A stretch of 51,586 nucleotides of DNA from JAAYAY01 sp964429355 (lineage in GTDB: Bacteria; Planctomycetota; Planctomycetia; Pirellulales; Thermoguttaceae), in NCBI GenBank assembly GCA_964429355.1, contig CAYSCH010000012.1, forward strand, positions 1 to 51,586, read 5' to 3'. Both the position numbers and the translations under genes were made by a program. Below are positions 35,775 to 44,296 of this stretch, piece after piece (positions within the stretch are counted from its first letter, which is position 1; every line of letters begins with the position of its first letter). Under the pieces are notes generated by a model. That model had not been told where the DNA came from. It worked only from the letters and a program-made list of their open reading frames with translations, and did not search any database.

Positions 35775-36737
35775 ATGGCGGATGTGGGGTGTGCTGGAAT
35801 TCTGGTGGCCGACACATTCTGCGGGCCCATGAAACGACTGCCTGCAGAAGGGGAACTGCTGGCTATTGACCGGATGGTCTCAAGGGCCGGCGGATGTGCG
35901 GCAAACGTGGCCATCGATCTGGTCAAGCAAGGGTTCGTTGTCGACGTGTGCGGCTCCGTAGGGACAGACTCCGCAGGGGATTCGCTGCTGCAGGATCTGA
36001 AGAAGTGCGGTGTCGGCGTTGGACAGATTCAGCGACAGGATGATTTGCCGACCAGCAGAACCGTCATTCTGCTGGTGGAGGGGCAGGATCGCCGCTATGT
36101 CCACGTCTTCGGGGCCAACGCCGGACTGGAAGTCCGCCACATTCGACACGCCTGGATCGACGGGCTGAAGGTCTTTTACTTCGGAGGACTTTTCGCCGCG
36201 CCTGCCATCTGCGCCGCCGAACTGGCGAAACTGCTTGCATATTGCCGGGAACGCGGCGTTGTGACGGTTGTCGATGTGGTGGTGCCGCAGGAGTACCAGG
36301 GCATGGAGGAACTCGATCTGCTGCTGCCGCTGATCGACTACTTCCTGCCGAATGCCGACGAGGCCACACGACTGACGGGCTGTTCCGATATCGAACAGCA
36401 AGCAGCCAGATTTCTCGAAGGCGGCGCGGGAACGGTGATTATCACCAACGGAGAACGGGGATCGATGGCTGCCCGCGGCACTCACCGTTGGCAAGCCGAT
36501 GCGTTTGACGTCCAGTGCGTTGATCCTTCCGGGGCGGGCGATGCATTTGCAGCGGGAGTTATCACGGGTGTGCTGCGCGGCGTCGACCTGGCCGATGTCC
36601 TCCGCCTGGCCGCAGCTCTGGGGGCAGCGGCCACGACCGCGGTCGGCACGGCGGACGGGGTGCTTGATGCGCAACAAGCCCAGGAGTTTCTGAACGAACA
36701 CGCGCTTCGCGTCGTGTGCAGGGAGAAAGGCCAGTAG
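35775..36737 (+). CDS. PfkB-family sugar kinase
   Basis: Cytoplasmic ATP-dependent kinase of the ribokinase/PfkB family, 320 residues, normal length. N-terminal substrate block (GILVADTFCGPMKRLPAEGE) with the GGCAANVA motif at about 40; C-terminal signature DPSGAGDAFAAG with catalytic Asp256 and anion hole GAGD. The N-terminal lid has ILLVEGQDRRYVHVFGANAGL. The exact sugar cannot be told; kinases of this group act on fructose-1-P, tagatose-6-P, KDG, deoxygluconate and others. Starts 2 nt after the aldolase stop, with GGGAGG at 35760-35765 as ribosome site, so it is translationally linked and probably feeds the aldolase. Stop is 1 nt before the E2 gene. Confidence 0.92.
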   Translation: MADVGCAGILVADTFCGPMKRLPAEGELLAIDRMVSRAGGCAANVAIDLVKQGFVVDVCGSVGTDSAGDSLLQDLKKCGVGVGQIQRQDDLPTSRTVILLVEGQDRRYVHVFGANAGLEVRHIRHAWIDGLKVFYFGGLFAAPAICAAELAKLLAYCRERGVVTVVDVVVPQEYQGMEELDLLLPLIDYFLPNADEATRLTGCSDIEQQAARFLEGGAGTVIITNGERGSMAARGTHRWQADAFDVQCVDPSGAGDAFAAGVITGVLRGVDLADVLRLAAALGAAATTAVGTADGVLDAQQAQEFLNEHALRVVCREKGQ

Positions 36738-36738
36738 C

Positions 36739-37806
36739 ATGCTGTTCGAGTTGAAAATGCCAGATCTGGCGACGAACGATTCGCCCATTCGAATTGTCAG
36801 GTGGATGGTCCGGACGGGCGACACCGTGACGCGAGGCCAGCCCCTGCTGGAAGCCGAGACCGACAAGGCAACGCTGGAAGTCGAGTCGGCGGTTCACGGC
36901 AGATTGGAGAAGGTGCTTTGCACGGCAGACGACGAAGTGTGGGTGGGCCAGGTGATTGCCGTTCTTGAAGTTGAGGAGAGGGCCGCCATCGCAAACTCCG
37001 CCGGACCGCAGGATACAACGCCGCCGCCAGTCGCATCGCAATGCTCGGGCGAGACCTCCGATTCCGCTGCCAGAAAGCCGGGCGGCATGTTCGCTCGCAA
37101 TCGGGACGCCTTAAACGCCGCGAGCGTTCCTGCTGCCGGAATTCCGTTGAGCCTCGCGCAACGCATCGCGGCCGAACGATTGCAGAAAAGCAAGCAGACC
37201 GTTCCGCACATCTATTTGCAGGCCCCGTTCAACGCGGCGATGATCGTGGCCTATCGCCAGGCTGCTGGACCGAACAAGCCGGCCTGGGATGCGTTCTTCG
37301 TCCTGGCCGTGGCTAGAGCTATCCGCCGCTTCGACCGGTTTCGCAGCCGGCTGGACGACCATCGGCTGGTTCCGGCCGGCACCGACGCGATTGGCGTGGC
37401 CGCCGATGTGGATGAAGAACTGTTCGTGATTCCTGTTCAGTCGCCGGTCGGCAAGTCGGTCGAGCAGATCTCCGACGAAATCCGACATGCGGTCGAGCGA
37501 TTGCGCAGCGGCGATGCGGAGGCCCGATGCATTCGCTCGGCCCTGATGACGGTAACCAATCTCGGCATCTGCAATGTCGAGAGTTTTGTCCCAATTATCA
37601 ATCCTCCCGAAACGGCGATCCTGGGCGTGGGCAAGGTGCGGCTTTCACCTGTCGTTGAACAAGACGGAACTGTCGCTGTTCAGCCCCGCGGTACGCTCAC
37701 GCTCAGTGTGGACCACCGCGTCGCGAGCGGCAAGTATGCGGCCGAGTTCCTTGACGCGATCGTTACTGAGTTAGAGGCAGGGCAAATTCGAAAGGACCTA
37801 CCATGA
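36739..37806 (+). CDS. 2-oxoacid dehydrogenase E2-like acyltransferase, lacking the subunit-binding domain
   Basis: 355 residues. An N-terminal lipoyl domain (1-80) has the lipoylation site ETDKATLEVES, Lys43. A short Ala/Ser/Pro-rich linker of about 50 residues follows, with no recognisable peripheral subunit-binding domain, and then the catalytic domain (about 137-350) starting PLSLAQRIAAERLQKSKQTV. The active-site motif that is normally HxxxDG reads DHRVASGKY: His326 is present but the Asp position is Ser330. It may be an acyltransferase with altered chemistry, or a structural core. Operon position next to E1-alpha and E1-beta supports a 2-oxoacid dehydrogenase complex, with E3 supplied from elsewhere. 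Its stop overlaps the E1-alpha start (ATGA). Confidence 0.87.
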   Translation: MLFELKMPDLATNDSPIRIVRWMVRTGDTVTRGQPLLEAETDKATLEVESAVHGRLEKVLCTADDEVWVGQVIAVLEVEERAAIANSAGPQDTTPPPVASQCSGETSDSAARKPGGMFARNRDALNAASVPAAGIPLSLAQRIAAERLQKSKQTVPHIYLQAPFNAAMIVAYRQAAGPNKPAWDAFFVLAVARAIRRFDRFRSRLDDHRLVPAGTDAIGVAADVDEELFVIPVQSPVGKSVEQISDEIRHAVERLRSGDAEARCIRSALMTVTNLGICNVESFVPIINPPETAILGVGKVRLSPVVEQDGTVAVQPRGTLTLSVDHRVASGKYAAEFLDAIVTELEAGQIRKDLP

Positions 37807-38810
37807 GCGGACCGCGAGGACTATCATCCAAATCCGCCGAGTTGATGGCACAGTATGGACGCGATCAATTGCTCGCCCTCTACGAACGTATGGTGCTGAT
37901 TCGTGAATTCGAAGACGGAGTGAAGTTCCTGTTCCTGGCGGGAACGATGCCAGGCACGATCCACCAGTGCCAAGGTCAGGAAGCCACCGCTGTGGGGGTC
38001 TGCACGGCGCTGCGAAAAGACGATTTCATCACCTCCACTTTCCGGGGCCACGGGCATGCGCTGGCCAAAGGGCTGTCGGTGCAGGAGTTGCTCGACGAAC
38101 TGTTTGGTGCCCGGACCGGTTGCTGCCGGGGGAAAGGGGGCAGCATGCACGTGGGAAACATGGCGAAGGGAATGATACCCGGAATCGCGATCGTCGGCGG
38201 CGGGATCCCGGTGGCTGCGGGTATGGCGTTGGCTTTTCGGATGCAGCAGACCGACCGCGTCGTGGCTTGCTTTTTTGGCGACGGGGCCGTTGCGGAGGGA
38301 GCATTTCATGAAGGACTCAACATGGCAGCCATCTGGAACCTGCCGGTCGTTTTTGCTTGCGAGAACAACCTTTACGGCGCCAGCACCCATGTTTCCAAGG
38401 TCATGCGCGACACCAATATCGCCCGACGAGCCACGAGCTACGGGATTCGCGCCGAACAGATCGACGGTAACGATGTGCTGGCGGTCCATGCAGCAGCCCG
38501 GGCTGCGGTCGATGACTGTCGATCTGGGAAGGGCCCGGTGTTCCTGGAACTGTTGACCTACCGTTGTACCGGTCACTCGCGCCGCGACCCCTGTCATTAC
38601 CAACCCCTCGAGGAGCGTGAAACTTGGGCGGCCAACGACCCGATTCTCCGTCTTGCCGACAGCCTCCAATCGCGGGGCTTTGCCGACCGTGGCGAGTTGG
38701 ATGCGATCAAGAACCGGATCGTGGATGAATTCAACAGGGCCGTTCAGCGCGCTCGGGAGGCGCCGCAACCCACCGTCGATGAACTGACCACGGACGTCCT
38801 GGTCGATTGA
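37803..38810 (+). CDS. Thiamine-diphosphate-dependent dehydrogenase E1, alpha subunit
   Basis: 335 residues. Binds ThDP and decarboxylates a 2-oxoacid with the beta subunit. Clear motifs: LIREFEDGVKFLFLAGTMPG, GQEATAVGVCTALRKDDF, the FRGHGHALAKG loop, RGKGGSMHV, and the ThDP motif GDGAVAEGAFHEGLNMAA...NN. It resembles the alpha subunits of pyruvate and acetoin dehydrogenases; GTMPGTIHQCQGQEA is close to both, so the substrate is not resolved. Starts inside the E2 stop codon (4-nt overlap), so coupled translation is likely. The beta subunit follows after 116 nt. Confidence 0.93.
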   Translation: MSGPRGLSSKSAELMAQYGRDQLLALYERMVLIREFEDGVKFLFLAGTMPGTIHQCQGQEATAVGVCTALRKDDFITSTFRGHGHALAKGLSVQELLDELFGARTGCCRGKGGSMHVGNMAKGMIPGIAIVGGGIPVAAGMALAFRMQQTDRVVACFFGDGAVAEGAFHEGLNMAAIWNLPVVFACENNLYGASTHVSKVMRDTNIARRATSYGIRAEQIDGNDVLAVHAAARAAVDDCRSGKGPVFLELLTYRCTGHSRRDPCHYQPLEERETWAANDPILRLADSLQSRGFADRGELDAIKNRIVDEFNRAVQRAREAPQPTVDELTTDVLVD

Positions 38811-38926
38811 CCCTTGGAACAGAACTGCAATCAGGCCGACCAGCGCGAGGCCGGTTTGCCGCGGAAAGCGACCGCAAGCCCTCACATCGCTTTCCTGGCC
38901 ATCAACAAGAGCTGCAAGGAGCAGAC

Positions 38927-39946
38927 ATGACGAAGCATCTGGGTATCGCCGAAGCTCTCCGTGAAGCGATCGGTGAAGAAATGGATCGGGACCCGCGAGT
39001 CTTCTGCATTGGCGAGGATATCGCCGTACCGGGTGGATGGGGCGGCGCGTTCACGGTGACCTTGGGATTGGAGGAACGGTTTCCCGAACGGATGATCAAC
39101 ACGCCGATCGCGGAACTGGGGTTCTTCGGCGTGAGCTGCGGCGCGGCGATGATGGGCATGCGGCCGATCGTGGATGTCCAGTACGGCGATTTTCTTCTGC
39201 TGGCCTTCGACCAGATCGTCAACAATATCGCCAAGATGCGTTATATGTCGGGCGGTCAGATCACCATGCCGCTGGTCATGCGGGCACCGGTCGGCGCCAC
39301 GGGGCGGGGCAGCCAGCACGCCCAGAATATCGAGCGCTATTTCACCGGCGTGCCCGGCATCCAAGTCGTGGCCGTTTCCAACGCGTATGATGCCAAGGGA
39401 ATCCTCAAGGCTGCGGTGCGCGACGACAACCCGGTGCTGATAATCGAGCACAAGCTGTTGTATGGATCCAAGGGGGCGCGTGCTGAAAGCGGCGCGGTCG
39501 ATGCCACGAGCGAGATCCCTGAGGAAGACTACACGGTTCCCCTGGATACCGCCGCCGTCTGCCGAACCGGGGGAGACGTGACGGTCATTGGCTGGCTTCT
39601 GATGCTGCACTACGCACTCGAAGCCGCGCGGCAACTCGATGCCGAGGGAATCCGCGCCGAGGTCATCGATGCCAGAAGCCTGTCGCCGCTGGACTTTGCG
39701 ACGATCGGCGATTCGGTGAAGAAGACAGGCAGGGTGGTGATCGTCGAAGAGGGGCCCAAGACCGGCGCGGTGAGCGCCGAGATCGCGGCCGGGATCCTCG
39801 AACGATTTGGGGAATATCTGCGATGCCCGATCCGGCGAGTGGCCTCGGCCGACGTGCCGGTACCGTTCACGCCCGTGCTCGAAAACGCCTATCGCCCTGA
39901 CGTACCGCGCATTGTCCAGGCGGTACACGAGGTGATGCGATTCTAA
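38927..39946 (+). CDS. Thiamine-diphosphate-dependent dehydrogenase E1, beta subunit
   Basis: 339 residues. Partner of the alpha subunit. Motifs: CIGEDIAVPGGWGGAFTVT, TPIAELGFFGVSCGAAMMG, RPIVDVQYGDFLLLAFDQI, and the C-terminal transketolase domain with VTVIGWLLMLHYALEAA and IDARSLSPLDF. ATG 38927 has AAGGAG at 38916-38921, 5 nt away; an upstream in-frame extension is not needed. No E3 (dihydrolipoamide dehydrogenase) gene follows, so a shared E3 must be used. Last gene of the operon; five bases past its TAA the first copy of the tandem repeat begins. Confidence 0.94.
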   Translation: MTKHLGIAEALREAIGEEMDRDPRVFCIGEDIAVPGGWGGAFTVTLGLEERFPERMINTPIAELGFFGVSCGAAMMGMRPIVDVQYGDFLLLAFDQIVNNIAKMRYMSGGQITMPLVMRAPVGATGRGSQHAQNIERYFTGVPGIQVVAVSNAYDAKGILKAAVRDDNPVLIIEHKLLYGSKGARAESGAVDATSEIPEEDYTVPLDTAAVCRTGGDVTVIGWLLMLHYALEAARQLDAEGIRAEVIDARSLSPLDFATIGDSVKKTGRVVIVEEGPKTGAVSAEIAAGILERFGEYLRCPIRRVASADVPVPFTPVLENAYRPDVPRIVQAVHEVMRF

Positions 39947-39950
39947 GAGA

Positions 39951-40014
39951 CCCTAACAAAACGAGTGAGTTTCCCACGGGCATTGGTGCACATCATCGGT
40001 GGTTTTGTTAGCGG
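39951..40014 (+). repeat. Copy 2 of the 64-nt dispersed repeat
   Basis: Begins CCCTAACAAAACG, four bases after the E1-beta stop, and ends GGTTTTGTTAGCGG. Its first ten bases and a later ten (40002-40011) also form an inverted repeat. Aligns ungapped to 40051-40114, exactly 100 nt downstream, and to 15704-15767 on the other strand. Confidence 0.75.
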
Positions 40015-40050
40015 CTCTAGGAGTACCATGAAACCGACGACAGCAGGAAG

Positions 40051-40114
40051 CCCTGAGAAGACGTGGGAGTCTCCCATGGAAACGGACGTGCACAATCGGC
40101 GGTTTTGGCAGCGG
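40051..40114 (+). repeat. Copy 1 of the 64-nt dispersed repeat
   Basis: Begins CCCTGAGAAGACG and ends GGTTTTGGCAGCGG. By hand count 44 of 64 bases match 39951-40014 and 45 of 64 match the minus-strand copy at 15704-15767, without gaps. Confidence 0.75.
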
Positions 40115-40225
40115 TTCTCAACCGGTCTTGTGTCCGCCCAATCGTCGTAGCAAGGCCCGACTGCGGTCGAGCCGCATGAGGCTCCCGACCCGGTGGACCA
40201 ACCCAATGAAACGAGGGGGGAAATC

Positions 40226-43000
40226 GTGCAAGGACTACTCAACTGCTTGTTTTCACGCTGGTCGTTTCTGCCGGCCTGCCTGGTGATCTTGACGACTCCG
40301 CCGACATTTGCCGGCCTGAAGGCCCACTACCGGTTCGACGGCAACCTGAAGGATGCCTGCGGCCAACACCATGGCATGCCGTGGGATCCTCAGGTGATTC
40401 CCGCTTTCGAGCCCGGCCGATGCGGCGAGGCCCTGCACGTCCGGAGTGCCAACGCCGGGATCGAGATCACCGGGGCGGAGGCGATCGACTTCAGTCGGGA
40501 TTTCACCATCGCCGCCTGGATTCGCGCTGACCTCGGGCCGCACCCAGGCGAACGCCCAATCCTCTTCAAGGGACATCGCGAGGGCTTCACCGAAGGGGAC
40601 AAGCACTTCAGTTTCTTCCGTGAAGAGGGAATCCTGGTCTATTCAGGGGGCCAGGGAGGTTGGGGCACAAACTTCGCCGCTAGCCATGGCATGGTGGTCG
40701 ATGACGGGACCTGGCATTTCGTCGCCCTCAGCTACCAGACAGGCAAGGAACCCCATTTGGCTTTCTACGTGGACGGGTATCCCAAGCATCCGCTCGACGA
40801 GGGCACATTCCTGGGAGGCGATTTCCGGATGGCACCCAACGCCGCCGACAGTGTGTTGCGGATCGGCTGTCGGGCCGATCGTGAGGGTCTTTACTTCTGC
40901 GGTCTTCTGGACGAACTGCAAATCTACGACCACGCCCTGTCCTGCGAGGAGATTCAGTTTTTGTTCACGCACCCGGGCAGCGACAGCCTTTCCAGACAGG
41001 TCGTTGCCTTGAAACCACGGTTGCGAATCGATCCCGGCCACCCCTGGCGGCCGCCTTTCGGCCTCCAGCGGGTTGGGCAACCTGTGAAGGTGATCGTCCA
41101 ATTCGCCTGCGACGAACCTCCGGTGCCGGAGCACTGGCTGATCGCCTTCAGGGATGGGCAAGAGGTCGATCGCAAGGTCCTATCCGCAAGCGGAGCATCG
41201 CCTTTTGCTGCCAAAGCCGACCTGGACACCTACTGTGACGAGTTGGCCTTGTTCTCCCTGGATAAACAAGGCCGGCCCATCGAATTGGCCCGCTGGCCGG
41301 TTGAACAGCCGGAATTCGTCGCCCAGGCGGAGGCCTTCTCAGAACCGGTGATCAATCCGGTGGATTTGGGCACCATCCTACCCCCTGCCGGCTGGCTGGT
41401 TCTCAGCCCGATGCAAAGGGGAATCGTCAAGGTGGCTGCCCTGAGTGCCAGGCAGACCATTCCCGGGGCACAGGTGACAGCCTGGTTCGAGTCTTCTCCT
41501 CAGCAGAGGACGGCGGCGGCCATCGACCTGCGCAAGCACCAACGATCCGAAGTCAGCCTGACATTGCCGGCAACGTCCTTTTCCAGCGATCGGGATTGCG
41601 TGCACGTCGCGATCATCGCCGAAGATGGCCGGGAAATCTGGCAGAAGAGTATCCCCGCCGTGTTGGTGAATCGACTGCCAGACCTGCCGAGTTTCGGCGC
41701 CCAGGAAACCAGGCTCCGCTACGATGCCCCGATCTCCATTCGGGCCGCGGACGGCAAGTTCTCGTCGATGGACTACGCCGACGGCTGGAAGCCCGAACTG
41801 AACGACGTGGTCGTCTCGTTACCGAACGGCTCGCGATTCGTCTTCTGGCGGGGGTCGAGCTACATTCCCTTTTGGGCGGGCCGTTTCAATACCGGCTTAT
41901 GTTACGAATGGGCGGAGACCGGCGCCTTGCCCGATGCGGTCGATTGCGTGGAGCCGCTGATGGACAAGGAGTTGCAGTACGGGCGGGTCGCGATCGTCGA
42001 GTCCACCGCTGCCCGCATCCATGTTCGCTGGAGCTACCAGTCCTGCGACTTCAATTACAGGGTTTGGGGAGACTTGGCGGTCGAGGACTACTACTTCTAT
42101 CCCGACGGCTTCGGTACCAGGGCCCTCACGTTGACCAGTGCGCCGGACGGAGACTATGAGCTGAGCGAATTCATCATTCTGACGCCGCAGGCCACATATC
42201 CGCTCCATGTGCTGCCGAGAAACCTGGTCGATGTTCTCCTGCTCGACGGCCGCAAACACGAGTTGGCGTTTCCGTTTCTCGAAGCAGACCCGGACCTGGA
42301 GAAACTCCTTGGGCGCGACGTGCCGGCCGTCTACAAGGTGCGGATGAACGAGCGGGAGACCTCGGCTGCGATCTACTTCCACCCCAGTGACACGCACCGC
42401 CCGCTTGTCTTCCAGCCGTTCTACAGCGGCGGTTGCCTCGTCACGCCCACTTACTGGGGCAGTCACTGGCCGTTGGCTCGAGGAGGGACGACCGGCGGGG
42501 CGATCGACGACCGGGTCGAGCTGACGCCCTGCCACAACAGCATCATGTCCTGGGCTCGACGTCGACCGCAGCCTCTGAAGAGAGAACTGGTCGATACAGT
42601 GGACGCCCTCGGTCGCGATCGAGCGATGCTCGTGCAGCAATGGGCCTGGCTGATCGGCATGAGCGACCAGTCCGACGAGCGGCTGCTCGGACGAGCCCGG
42701 GCGTACGCACAACCGCCGCAAGTCTCCGTCACGGGCGGATCGTACGAAGGCTGGTATGCTGACCGTCGTGCTCACTGCATCGCCGCTTCGGAATCAAAGG
42801 TCGTGATCCGCATCGAGCCACAAGTTCCTTGCGTAAATCCGGCATTTGAGTTGACCAATGTGAACGGCAACCTGAGTGCCGTCCTTTTCGACGATCTTCT
42901 TCTGGACCCGGAGGATTACGCTTGGGACGGCCGGGTGCTGTGGCTTGGCAGAGACATCACCCGCCCGACGACTTTCCAACTGACGTTCGAAAGCCCCTGA
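40226..43000 (+). CDS. Exported LamG-domain protein with a C-terminal domain shared with 33571-34848
   Basis: 924 residues. Signal peptide SFLPACLVILTTPPTFA. A concanavalin A-like LamG domain (about 30-255) starts AHYRFDGNLKDACG and has DFTIAAWIRAD and LLDELQIYDHALSCEEI. A beta-rich middle (about 270-500) is unrecognised. The region about 510-760 is homologous to the unrecognised operon protein (see that entry). The C-terminal part ends with a Trp/Asp-rich beta domain. Probably a cell-surface or periplasmic glycan-binding or -cleaving protein. Start: GTG 40226 has GAGGGGGG 5 nt upstream and puts the signal peptide at the N-terminus. Lies after the tandem repeats, 280 nt from the E1-beta stop. 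Confidence 0.85.
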   Translation: MQGLLNCLFSRWSFLPACLVILTTPPTFAGLKAHYRFDGNLKDACGQHHGMPWDPQVIPAFEPGRCGEALHVRSANAGIEITGAEAIDFSRDFTIAAWIRADLGPHPGERPILFKGHREGFTEGDKHFSFFREEGILVYSGGQGGWGTNFAASHGMVVDDGTWHFVALSYQTGKEPHLAFYVDGYPKHPLDEGTFLGGDFRMAPNAADSVLRIGCRADREGLYFCGLLDELQIYDHALSCEEIQFLFTHPGSDSLSRQVVALKPRLRIDPGHPWRPPFGLQRVGQPVKVIVQFACDEPPVPEHWLIAFRDGQEVDRKVLSASGASPFAAKADLDTYCDELALFSLDKQGRPIELARWPVEQPEFVAQAEAFSEPVINPVDLGTILPPAGWLVLSPMQRGIVKVAALSARQTIPGAQVTAWFESSPQQRTAAAIDLRKHQRSEVSLTLPATSFSSDRDCVHVAIIAEDGREIWQKSIPAVLVNRLPDLPSFGAQETRLRYDAPISIRAADGKFSSMDYADGWKPELNDVVVSLPNGSRFVFWRGSSYIPFWAGRFNTGLCYEWAETGALPDAVDCVEPLMDKELQYGRVAIVESTAARIHVRWSYQSCDFNYRVWGDLAVEDYYFYPDGFGTRALTLTSAPDGDYELSEFIILTPQATYPLHVLPRNLVDVLLLDGRKHELAFPFLEADPDLEKLLGRDVPAVYKVRMNERETSAAIYFHPSDTHRPLVFQPFYSGGCLVTPTYWGSHWPLARGGTTGGAIDDRVELTPCHNSIMSWARRRPQPLKRELVDTVDALGRDRAMLVQQWAWLIGMSDQSDERLLGRARAYAQPPQVSVTGGSYEGWYADRRAHCIAASESKVVIRIEPQVPCVNPAFELTNVNGNLSAVLFDDLLLDPEDYAWDGRVLWLGRDITRPTTFQLTFESP

Positions 43001-43185
43001 CGCGTGAGAATTTCCGCACGCCGATCGCGCCGGCAATGGAACGGGTGCTGCCGGCGGCAATCACCGTAGCATGGTGCAAACATAGCCGCCCCCAGGTCTT
43101 CCCTGGTTGCCTTTCATGCGGCCTGGAATCCCCTCGAATCGCCAGCTACAATGCACGTCAGTCCGCTCCGAGGAAGAGGGTTTCC

Positions 43186-44185
43186 ATGATGAAGCCGCGA
43201 TCACGTTTCCCTGAACCAGCCTTTCGGACCAACTTCCCTCGGGCCTTGTTTCTTGCCGTATTGACCGGCCTGTCGGCGACGGCCGCGGAGCCGAAGGCCA
43301 AAGGTCGCTACGTCCTCGACGCCGTCCCCACCAGATCGTTCTCTACCACACGGATTCGGCGGAACTGCTCGGCATCCTGCCCTTCCCCGAGGGCCTCGCC
43401 TACGCGCTGCGATTCAGCCGTTCCGGTGCCCTGCTGATCGCCGGCGGCGGCCGCGCGGCCAGCATGGGTCTGGTGGTCGGGTTCGACGTTCGTACCGGCC
43501 AGCGGGTTTTCCAGGTCGGCGACGAACTCGACGCGGTGCTGGCGGCCGACATCAATGAGAATCACACCTTGATCGCTCTCGGCGGCCCCGAAAAGCTCGT
43601 GCGAGTATTCAACACGGCCGACGGCACAGTCGCCTACGACATCCACAAACACACCGACTGGGTCCTGGCGGTCGAGTTCAGCCCCGACGGCGTCCTCCTC
43701 GCTTCCGGCGACCGCAGTGCTGGGTTGGCGGTGTGGGAAGCCGATACAGGTCGCGAGTTCTATCTGCTCACGGGCCACCAGGCGGCCGTAACCGACGTCA
43801 GTTGGCGATCTGACGCCAACATGCTGGCCAGCGCCAGCGAGGATGGCACCGTCAAGCTCTGGGACATGAATTCGGGGAAGGCCTCCCAGAGCATCAACGC
43901 ACATGCCGGGGGTGTCACTGCCCTGGACTTTTCAAAAGACGGCAGGCTAGTCTCGTGCGGACGGGACGGACTTGTTAGAATCTGGGACATGGCCGGAAAG
44001 AAGCTCCAGGAATTCGCCGGCATGAAGGACCTCCCTCTGGAGGTCGCCGTCACCCACGACGGCAACCGAGTGATTGCCGGCGATTTCTCTGGACAGACCC
44101 TGGTCTGGAATGTCGCGGACGGNNNNNNNNNNCTGCCCCACCCAGTGCGCCCACCACCGAGGCACCGAAACCCGCCGGGAGTTGA
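43186..44185 (+). pseudogene. WD40-repeat protein with a frameshift and an assembly gap
   Basis: Signal-peptide start (ATG 43186 after GAGGAAGAGGG; LFLAVLTGLSATAAEP) runs to about 43334 in one frame. From about 43323 the next frame reads HQIVLYHTDSAELLG, FPEGLAYALRFSRSGALL, then WD repeats VRVFNTADGTVAYD, HTDWVLAVEFSPDGVLLASG, TVKLWDMNSGKA and LVRIWDMAGKK. The break lies at a run of four C near 43325; a fifth C would join the frames. Proteins of this type usually have several hundred residues (often a cytochrome c domain) before this blade, so the N-terminus is also unusually short. After the 10-N gap (44123-44132) the frame giving APPSAPTTEAPKPAGS and stop 44183-44185 is the most plausible end. 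Either a sequencing indel or decay. Confidence 0.72.
44123..44132. other. Assembly gap (10 N) near the end of the WD40 gene
   Basis: N run in a proline-rich tail; three different frames are open after it, so the true length cannot be inferred from frame alone. Confidence 0.95.
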
Positions 44186-44296
44186 CCCCCAGTCCTCCCC
44201 CGTTTCGACATGATTCCTGATTGAGATGCTGCGGATGCCCACCTCGCAGGAATCGGCCAATCAACAACCATGTTTTCTGGAAGAGGGACCGATCCG

